Shown here: positions 1 to 6,473 of the stretch, piece by piece
How positions within the stretch are numbered: position 1 is the stretch's first letter
Layout of the letters: every line of letters starts with the position of its first letter
Source: Cudoniella acicularis
Taxonomy: Eukaryota; Ascomycota; Leotiomycetes; Helotiales; Helotiaceae
DNA: 11,074 nucleotides
Direction of reading: 5' to 3'
Assembly (NCBI GenBank): GCA_013054445.1
Contig: JAAMPI010001722.1
Span: 1 to 11,074 of the forward strand
Position numbers and translations under genes: made by a program
Notes under the pieces: generated by a model
The model's input: the letters and a program-made list of their open reading frames with translations, nothing else
Told to the model about the DNA's origin: nothing
The model's database searches: none

Positions 1-876
1 CAACTGTACCCCCGGGTATGGACTTGGTTTCCATTTTCGACTTTGGTTGGGCCCCCGGGTCAATGACCTGTAAGTACCTGGAGGAGTGACGCATGCGGCA
101 GCGAAATGCAGTTCGAATTGAGGCCGTTGAGAAAACCAGTTGAAATCGTCCGGATCTGCTTTTGAGAATCCATAGAAGGCTTTTGATAGGAATCTGCGGA
201 GGTAAGATTCCCCGAACGAAGTAATTTGCATGTCATCCAGAAAATGTCGTAGCTGCGCGAGGCCCCGCTCCTGGAGGCTACCTTCTCGAAGAATGTTTGC
301 TTTCTCATCTGAGATCTGAGGTGCATGGCGAATATCCACAGATGCCAGAGAAAAGGCAAGTAATTGGTAGATACACTTGACTTCTTCCACCTCCTACCAC
401 TCATATCTCAACCAAAATACTTCCTGTTCTGATACGCGTTCTTCCCAGTCATCCACACTGTCGGAGGAATCTCCAGGCTGATGAAAAAGTTCGCAGTACA
501 GCTGAAAGCGTAACAATGCTCGCCGAATCAGGTCTTTGTTCCACATTGATAGTGGAAGACGAGTAGAGAGCAGTCTCCGCCTCTCTTCTTGGGGTCTGTC
601 AGATACTATCCGGCGGGCATCGGGGAAATTCGATTCAGGCGCGCCGTATGCTTTGGAAAACACCAGCACAGAGAGCTCTACGAAAAAGTCGACGGCGTCG
701 ACAATAGTTGCCATGTAAGAGCTGGAATCTGTAGATATTTCCGATGATGTATTCGTTTCCGTTTTTTCGAAGTGACGGTCCATGAACTTTTGAAGTGTTG
801 TTACTCCATTGCATTCCTCCTCCCGCGCGCACACAATCGCGCTGAGATACTGTTTTAATTCTTGATCCCAAGGCAT
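1..876 (-). pseudogene. Fungal hypothetical protein gene, 3' end off the left edge, interrupted by an in-frame TAG
   Basis: Reading on the minus strand from the ATG at 876, the frame is open to a TAG at 396-394. It then stays open in the same frame with no further stop down to base 1, so about 290 codons are visible with one interruption. The protein resembles a common family of uncharacterised ascomycete proteins, some of which begin with an F-box-like segment: it has a run like LIRRALLRFQLYCELF around residues 115-130 and, across the stop, RYEW-stop-EVEEVKCIYQ. In that family the matching place usually reads WEVEE, so the stop most simply replaces a tryptophan (TGG to TAG). No function is known to me. 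The N-terminus is uncertain: a TAA lies in frame at 906-904, and the ATG at 876 is simply the first one in the open frame; an upstream exon may be missing. A 42-nt in-frame intron (435-394) could remove the stop, but it lacks a branch site and is very short. A living gene with a rare stop variant or a sequencing error remains possible. Confidence 0.55.
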
Positions 877-1260
877 TCTGGAATTTTTGAGGGGTGTGCT
901 GATTTAGTGTTGAATGGAATCTCGGTAGCCAGGAATTCAAGTATGTCTTGTGCTGTCTTCGTCGTTCGAATTTCGAAAGTGGTTTGATTGGAAGTTGAGG
1001 AAATATTTCAAATTGGAACGCATAATTATTGGCTTTGCTAATAATTGACAGCGGAGTGTTAGTCACGATTAAGTCATATTTTCGTAGTCCCGCGAGCTAG
1101 ATGTGATCCTTCCAATACTCGGTCCGGGATTTTCTGAGTGCCGGCACTGCCGGGGGGAACAAACGAAAATCCGAATGAGTTGTTTAAAAGAAGGTGATAT
1201 ACCCACAGTAGAAAGTGATCTAGACATGTTAAGTAGTCGACCTCTCTCCTTTAAATTCAT

Positions 1261-2550
1261 ATCCGGTGTATAATTTCCAGTCTACGAAGCTAAGCAACTT
1301 TGCGGGGTTGTATTAGGTTTAATGAACTAGGAGCTCGGCACTCAGAAAATACCCGACCGAGTAAATGCAATAGATTCATTTTTCCATAACGCTAGATTAG
1401 TCAAATATTACAATACTGCGCAAGATCTTGTCTTCTCTTGAATCTGTACTGTCTTAGTAATATTTTGAGGTGTTTTCTGCATCACAAAGACTTAACTGTC
1501 AGCCAGTATTGAAAGGCCAAAGCAGCGCTGCCTTGCTATGGTTGCTAGTGCTTGCGCAGACTTTGTACGCAGACTTTATGCCCACAAAAAACTTGAACAA
1601 AACATGTCAATAAACCAGGAAGGAAATCTCAAATTGCAATTACTAAGCTCAATTCTCACATCTATAGATGCCCTCGGCGCGCGTCGACCATTCAGTCGTC
1701 GATGCCGCAAAATCTCCCTCACGAATTCAATAAAAATACACTCTCTTCTTGTGAGATATTACAATTCCATACTTTTTTTTTGCGTATACAGTTATTTAAC
1801 TGTTTTCAAGCCTTGAATAGGACCTCCAACTTTGCGGCGCGAACTGCGAAACAATTATGCTAGTCTCGGAATCCTGAACTAACCAGAGCAACATTTCACA
1901 TATTCAAACTTCAAAGAGGTACACTTTGCTTAGACTGCTCTTCCAGTGTCTTCAATACAGAGTGCTTATACTGTGAACTAGCGTTGCAAGACTTTGTGCG
2001 CTTTCCCCCCTGAACGTGCATGCATGCGACTCTGAAGCCCCACCGTGGAAATCCGAGGTTTTATTTCGGAAGTGAGACAACAAACATCGGCCTAGAGTCG
2101 GATTATAAAATTGGGATTTTTGTTTTCGAAAGCTCTCAACCTCAATCGTTTCCAGAGCTGCTAATGTCACCTTCACCGGGTGACTGGTTCTCGTCAGTAA
2201 ACTCAACAGGATTTTTTTTTGACGCCCCACAGGTAACAGTTGTCGTGAGATGAAATCAACGTGTACTTTTGAGGAGCAAAGTATGACGAGAGAGAATGTA
2301 ATTTGTCATTCTCGGTCGTTCTTCTTGTATTCTTGTATTTTTCTCGAAATTTCTGTCCGCTCAGCTAAAAGGATGATTATCTATAATGTGAGAGCTGCAG
2401 ACGAACTCTAGTCAAAATGCCGGTTACATTACTAAGTATGTGCTGGTTCGGAAGATCTTTGTGGACCTCAGGCTCAAGTTCAGAAGATCTATAACATCCC
2501 TACTATGTGGCGTTAGATGCACTTCTCCTTCATCGTCCCCGCTATAATGT
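1261..2550. other. Gene-poor stretch, no supported gene
   Basis: About 1.3 kb between two decayed genes. Open frames here are short (under 95 codons), have no recognisable motifs and overlap on opposite strands. I see no tRNA A/B boxes, no terminal inverted repeats and no transposase fragment. An 11-bp direct repeat, CAACTTTGCGG, occurs at 1295-1305 and 1827-1837. Short T runs occur at 1771-1780 and 2212-2220. Confidence 0.5.
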
Positions 2551-2552
2551 TC

Positions 2553-2892
2553 TTACTCGGCTCGCCTTCCGTGATCAGGTATGAACAAAAAGTTACCCGT
2601 TCCTGGGAACACAATGGTCTTCTCTTCGGGTTCGTTCTTCGCGTGAGAAACCACAGTATCACTCAGATCTTGTGTTGTGTTTGTAGGCTTCAACAATCTC
2701 ATGTTCATCCCGACAGAAACCATTTCAAGGATGTTTTCCCTAGGATCGGTGGCCATGCTCATCACATAAACAGCACAAGCTCTGTCTGAGAAACAACGGT
2801 TTTCCCTAGAGTCCGAGTTCCATATTTGAAGTAAATCATCTCGCTCACCAGAATGACCCATTTGCCATCGAATGCAATCTTATTGGTTATTA
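2553..2892 (-). other. Possible tail of the WD40 relic, unrecognised
   Basis: A 102-codon minus-strand frame starts with ATG at 2861 and ends at 2553. It overlaps a second frame at about 2875-2760 that contains IAFDGKWVI, reminiscent of the short segment following the last WD40 blade in some fungal NACHT-WD40 proteins. Neither frame is convincing alone. The stretch lies directly downstream of the WD40 relic on the same strand, after two adjacent stops (2892-2887), so it may be its frameshifted 3' end. I cannot name a product. Confidence 0.2.
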
Positions 2893-3600
2893 TATGGTCC
2901 TAGCACGGTATGAGTTTCCTTTCATAGAGTTTTTGATGTCCACATTGCTTGCAGAATGCCTCGTAAAGGTAATGAAAGAATGAATCAGAACGTTTTCGGG
3001 ATCGACTGCAGACGGCGGGACTGGCGCAATGGTCGACGATACTTTGACGTCAATATCCACTGATCATGTTAGAATGACTTGCCTGTCGCGTGAAGAGCAA
3101 ACACCCAGCACCTGGTTGCGGTGCCTAGTAACCTTAGCAAGGAGATTGTCATCAAGTAAAACCCAGACATATCCAGCGGCACCATCAAGAGGCGGCAGGT
3201 TGAGTATTTGTCACTCGGGGATATATCCATACAGCATGTATCACCCTGAGTATACAGACAATGAGTACAGTAGATCTCCGGAATACATGTCCCACATCCG
3301 CAGAGTCTCGTCTGCACCACAAGATGCTAGAGTTTTGCTCTTTTTTCCTAAGGCAGACACTGTAGATTTTCCCCTCGTGGTTTTAGCCGCTCATTTCAGC
3401 AAGTTTGATTGGATGTTTCGAGTTGGAATCTTATTGTCCTCCCACGCTGCAGCCAGGTGCTTGCAATTCACGCTGAAAACAACAGATCTGTAATGTATAT
3501 TTTGAACCAAGTTGTCCTCCAGTTGAATAAGAATTTGAAGGTAGGCGTTTGTTTTCTTCTTGGTCCAAATTTCACTATCCACTGAGCTTGTCTTGGCTTC
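2893..3600 (-). pseudogene. Decayed WD40-repeat protein gene
   Basis: Three or more beta-propeller repeats can be read in one minus-strand frame despite stops. The first has SVVFSVNCKHLAAAWEDNKI (about 3486-3427), matching the usual V-x-FS-x-DGK-x-LA-x-xS-x-D pattern with the DG and the repeat's closing WD eroded. The second is nearly textbook: KTLASCGADETLRMWDMYSG followed by DLLYSL, ending about 3253. Its opening HEGKIYSV can be read only in a shifted frame (about 3376-3353), which shows small indels. The third runs VWVLLDDNLLAKVTRHRNQV and then SSRDRQVILT-stop-SVDIDVKV (about 3168-3040). Stops in the frame lie at 3393-3391, 3243-3241, 3213-3211 and 3066-3064, and two TAA codons at 2892-2887 close it. 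WD40 propellers are protein-interaction scaffolds; in fungi, such arrays often form the C-terminus of NACHT/NLR-like proteins, but no NACHT domain is visible here. Clearly dead. Confidence 0.7.
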
Positions 3601-4457
3601 CCTAATTGTATAAAATGGGTACTGGTCGTCAGCACTACGTAGAAGCGCAAGCTCGACGCTGATATCCTGGATCCCCTACTTCTTCAGTACGTAAGTTATG
3701 GTTTCGGTTGATTGCTTTGAAGGACCTGGAGGTCTCCTGCTGGCTTGGTCGGCATTTGTCCTGAAGGGAGGGGATCAGATTCGTTCGTTTGCCTTCTTAA
3801 GGGGGCCATTGTGAATGCCGGAAATTTTGTGCTGTCCAAGGTGTTTTAACCGACTCGCCAAAGTCGATGAATTGTATTTGACTTTGGGATCCGTCGCCGA
3901 GGAAAAACTTTCTCCTGCTCTTTCTGCGTATATTTACTTGTCTCTCCAAGCCAAATGGTCTATACACCTGCCAGTGATAGCACAAATCTCTTGCTTCAAA
4001 TTGTTCAAGGTCGTGAGATGACCTTCGGCTATAGTTCGATAGTCGCTTGAGCCCCTCGAAGTAAACCATGCACCAGGATAATTTTCTTGAAATTCGAAGC
4101 GGAGATTTAATTCTCTTTCAGCAGCAAGACGCCAATTCTTCGCGGATCCGCAAGGTCGGAGTTTTCTTCTCGTGTGAGCAGAAATAACGGGAATGATTTA
4201 TCAGGATCCCGCAGTTGGTACTGGCAGTGATTTTGGTTTTTGTCGGAGCAACATTGTGAGCAGGGCCACTCGACATCGCAATCTAAATCCTGTTCCAAAC
4301 AAGGCAAGCATGTCTGTGGGATGTAGATTTCCTCGAGAGATTGGAGGTGGCCATGATACAATTCCGCTGCTGCTTTGCATGCCTTTTCTGCGTTTTTGTA
4401 CGCCTCGTGATCCTCCTTCATCTGTTCCGTCCAGTGCTCGGGATGAAGGAACTCCAT
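3601..4457 (-). pseudogene. Decayed gene with a Zn2Cys6-spaced cysteine cluster
   Basis: The best start is the ATG at 4457 (MEFLHPEHW). Residues 50-78 (bases 4310-4224) contain six cysteines spaced C-x2-C-x6-C-x5-C-x2-C-x8-C, which fits the fungal binuclear zinc cluster. The usual basic residues between the cysteines are missing, and the segment is acidic, so DNA binding is doubtful. A helical, charged region rich in Glu, Lys and Ala precedes it. The frame ends at a TAA (4109-4107), but the neighbouring frame takes over from about 4140 with RLAAERELNLRFEFQENYPG and continues to a TAA at 3936-3934, a TGA at 3777-3775 and a TAG at 3678-3676. Between these stops the reading is protein-like, for example LASRLKHLGQHKISGIHN. 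One frameshift and three nonsense codons make this a pseudogene. The family resembles uncharacterised ascomycete proteins; I assign no function. The boundary with the WD40 relic is arbitrary, because both share one frame. Confidence 0.5.
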
Positions 4458-4739
4458 TTTTGGATGCGAAAACGACGAGAGGGGAACTTTCTTGCAATAG
4501 GAATTGTTTGTCAATCACGGCATTAAGCAAAGAGCTGTTGTGGTAGAAATTGCGTCTAAACCATTGCTCTTTCCCTAAGTCTATTACACACCCAACAACG
4601 GAAGACAGCGGCATCGCAATTGCTTCAGAAATTAAATGGCCATTCCGAGAATGGATACGGAATCCTCGAGAGCATCTAGGTCCGCAAAAGTGTCTCGCTC
4701 CTGTTTTGTTCAAAATTGACTCGGATATTACTTCATAAA

Positions 4740-5000
4740 AACACTTCCAAATGCTCGAAATAATATAGGAACTGCGGAAATAGATTTCACATAATGTTAT
4801 ATTAAGAAAGAGAGACTGAGCGACACAACTAAACGCCTCAAATCTTTCGAACGCGTGCTATCTGTGGTGCTGCTGCCAATGACTTTGTGAAGAATCCTAA
4901 GCCTAGTTGCAAACATGAGAGATAGCAGTCAAGAGAATATTCAAATGAGACCGTCAGTAAAACAAATCTTTACACTGACACTTTGCTTGCGTACTGGGAA
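4740..5000. other. Intergenic stretch with no visible feature
   Basis: Between the decayed zinc-cluster gene and the first PacC sites I see no open frame of note, no tRNA and no repeat. It is probably the distal end of the pacC upstream region. Confidence 0.4.
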
Positions 5001-5038
5001 TGGGAGCCAGGCTAGAACTTCTGGGCCAAGTGCAAAAA

Positions 5039-5064
5039 GGGGGAGGGGGGTGGGGTGGCACGTG
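5039..5064 (+). promoter_or_regulatory. G-rich tract followed by a CACGTGAC E-box
   Basis: Runs of 5, 6, 4 and 2 G separated by single A or T (5039-5058) are followed directly by CACGTGAC, starting at 5059. CACGTG is the core site of fungal bHLH factors, and the flanking AC makes GTCACGTG on the other strand, the form preferred by Cbf1-like proteins. The G tract could form a quadruplex or be bound by CreA/Mig1-like factors, since GTGGGG is present. It lies about 1.4 kb upstream of the pacC start. Function is unproven. Confidence 0.3.
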
Positions 5065-5301
5065 ACTTTAATGTGACCAGATTACTCTTCGCCCCTTTTT
5101 CGTACTTCACTTCCCTCGCGGTATACAAAATATAGTGACAATTTGGGAATCGATCATGTGGACCGGTCTTTTCCAAGAAGAAATATAGTCTTTTCAAACC
5201 CTAATTCACGCATCTGCATCCGTTATCATTTTCCAAACGAATGGGGAAGGAGATTGCGGAAACGAATCCGAATTGAGGCTGTGTCCCCCAGAAATGAATT
5301 T

Positions 5302-5314
5302 GCCAAGAGCCAAG
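5302..5314 (+). promoter_or_regulatory. Paired PacC sites, 7 bp apart
   Basis: Two GCCAAG copies (5302-5307 and 5309-5314) are separated by one base. At this spacing two full PacC zinc-finger modules could hardly bind at once, so the pair may raise local occupancy rather than hold two proteins. Confidence 0.5.
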
Positions 5315-5412
5315 AAACGCTCGAGGCTTGATATCCAACAGCCAACTTCGCAGCGAGAGGGATTTCTTGTCCCTCAGCGGAGGGAAAAGTCTTGGGGCGG
5401 AGGCGGTGGTGA

Positions 5413-5426
5413 GCCAAGTAGCCAAG
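5413..5426 (+). promoter_or_regulatory. Paired PacC sites, 8 bp apart
   Basis: GCCAAG at 5413-5418 and again at 5421-5426, same orientation, two bases between them. Similar layout to the pair about 110 bp upstream. Confidence 0.5.
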
Positions 5427-5527
5427 GGCTGGGCATTAAGGCGTTCGTCGTCATCAGGCAATATGAGAAATTTGCTCTAGAATATGGCTTATTTTGGAAA
5501 CAATTACCGTTGCATCTTTCGGCAGCT

Positions 5528-5544
5528 AGCAATTCGCAATTGCT
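5528..5544. repeat. Small inverted repeat
   Basis: AGCAATT and AATTGCT are perfect 7-bp arms around a 3-base CGC centre. It could be a binding site for a dimeric factor or chance. It sits in the site-free gap between the distal and proximal PacC-site groups. Confidence 0.3.
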
Positions 5545-5860
5545 GGAGAGCAGATTCGGAATTCTCGGATCGCAAAGAAAGAGATGAAGTGTGGTTTTGA
5601 GGAGGATGATGCTCCGGTTTTTGTGACGTGAGTAGCGTGTCGGACACCTCGAGAGTGCGCCACAGATAGTAGCTTGCTATCAAAGGCAAGTGATCACGAT
5701 CTCAACAGCAGAGCGCCTTGCCCTCTCGTGCCTGCGATATTTTGTCCAACTCGAATTGCCGCAACTTCGCAAGCGACCAAGATACAGTCCCAAAGAGGCA
5801 CTCGAAGCGGCCACAGATACTCGAACATGCGCTCTTACGCTCTCTAGCTGAATCCCCTCA

Positions 5861-5881
5861 GCCAAGGACTCCGTGCTTGGC
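5861..5881. promoter_or_regulatory. Convergent PacC site pair
   Basis: GCCAAG at 5861-5866 on the plus strand faces CTTGGC at 5876-5881, the only reverse-oriented copy in the array. Start-to-start spacing is 15 bp, with nine bases between the two sites. Confidence 0.45.
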
Positions 5882-5998
5882 CATCGGAGCGCGTTTTCTT
5901 GGATGCCTCGGGATGCTAAGAGTTTTCCGCATGAAGACCGCGTGCCACCTAATCGTCAGAAGGTTTCTTCAGGGGCTGTGTTTGGTGCCCAGCCTTTT

Positions 5999-6025
5999 GC
6001 CAAGACGATGCCAAGGAATGCCAAG
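5999..6025 (+). promoter_or_regulatory. Triplet of helically phased PacC sites
   Basis: GCCAAG starts at 5999, 6010 and 6020, that is 11 and 10 bp apart. All three point the same way and lie on nearly the same face of the DNA. This allows three PacC molecules to sit side by side about 450 bp from the start codon. Confidence 0.6.
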
Positions 6026-6172
6026 ACTCAGCTGTGCTCGAGGCACGCCGCATTTCCGAAGGAACATTCGTGGTGCGACAAACGGGCCGGAGCAGGAAGA
6101 AGGCGACGGCTCATTGGCAGAGCCACAGCCGAGGTTTATGGCAACACACCCTCGTCGCCACTACCTTCAGGC

Positions 6173-6228
6173 GCCAAGGCGTGCCAAGACTTGCCAAGAC
6201 TCTAGCGGTGGGGACTAAAATCGCCAAG
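6173..6228 (+). promoter_or_regulatory. Four PacC sites in exact 10-bp steps
   Basis: GCCAAG starts at 6173, 6183, 6193 and 6223: steps of 10, 10 and 30 bp, all whole helical turns at about 10 bp per turn. The two central copies lie in a perfect tandem duplication of TGCCAAGACT (6182-6191 and 6192-6201). The same decamer also occurs at 6019-6028, so local duplication may have built the array. Confidence 0.65.
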
Positions 6229-6264
6229 AGATTCTCTTCCGCTCGGTTGAAGTACAAGTAATCC

Positions 6265-6340
6265 CAAGATCTCTCTCTCCACTTGAGCGAAGCTAGAGTT
6301 CCTTAAACAGAGCTGTGAAGCCTCTTCTTCTTTTCAACAG
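6265..6340 (+). promoter_or_regulatory. Pyrimidine-rich core promoter region of pacC
   Basis: CT-rich tracts around 6269-6284 and 6318-6336 are typical of sequences just upstream of transcription starts in filamentous fungi. No clear TATA box is seen. No ATG occurs between 6265 and the pacC start codon, so a transcript starting here would have no upstream reading frame. The exact start site is not determinable by eye. Confidence 0.35.
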
Positions 6341-6473
6341 AGACTCTTGTTTGCGCGAGCCTTTTCGACGCCAAGAAGTGGTGACATAGATCGAATATCA
6401 AACGCTACCCTCACCGCCCAAGCCCACTTCACAACCGACACCCTTTCACTGGTCCGCCACGCGAATTGCCAAG

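Larger units (their letters stand above)
5006..6473 (+). promoter_or_regulatory. pacC upstream region with 17 GCCARG (PacC-binding) hexamers
   Basis: PacC zinc fingers bind 5'-GCCARG-3' (established for Aspergillus nidulans PacC). Plus-orientation copies start at 5006 (GCCAGG) and, as GCCAAG, at 5025, 5302, 5309, 5413, 5421, 5861, 5999, 6010, 6020, 6173, 6183, 6193, 6223, 6370 and 6468. One reverse copy (CTTGGC) lies at 5876-5881. With four qualifying hexamers out of 4096, about 1.4 would be expected in this length. Outside this region, scattered copies occur at roughly the chance rate. The array points to direct autoregulation of pacC by its own product. Whether it activates, represses or both cannot be read from the sequence. 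Confidence 0.75.

Noticed and set aside
635..1066. 143-codon minus-strand frame at the 5' side of the left pseudogene
   Set aside because: Overlaps the better-supported frame at 876-394 for half its length. Its unique part (1066-877) shows no motif; it might hide a first exon, but I cannot support a splice.
1281..1372. Possible 5S rRNA-like segment (GCTAAGCAACTTTG and following)
   Set aside because: Only a short stretch resembles 5S genes of other eukaryotes. It does not match the fungal 5S consensus, and no 5' half with the C-box is present.
3029..3493. 154-codon plus-strand frame
   Set aside because: It is antisense to clear WD40 repeats on the minus strand and has no recognisable domain.
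3769..4310. The cysteine-cluster gene as PacX, the zinc-cluster regulator of pacC in Aspergillus
   Set aside because: Proximity to pacC is the only argument. No PacX-specific sequence is recognised and the cluster lacks basic residues.
4193..4713. Long frames on both strands over the cysteine-cluster gene
   Set aside because: Shadows; the minus frame with Zn2Cys6 spacing is more protein-like.
5718..6218. 166-codon plus-strand frame upstream of pacC
   Set aside because: Arg/Pro/Cys-rich composition without any motif, overlapping other open frames of similar length. The openness comes from GC-rich promoter sequence and repeated GCCAAG copies.
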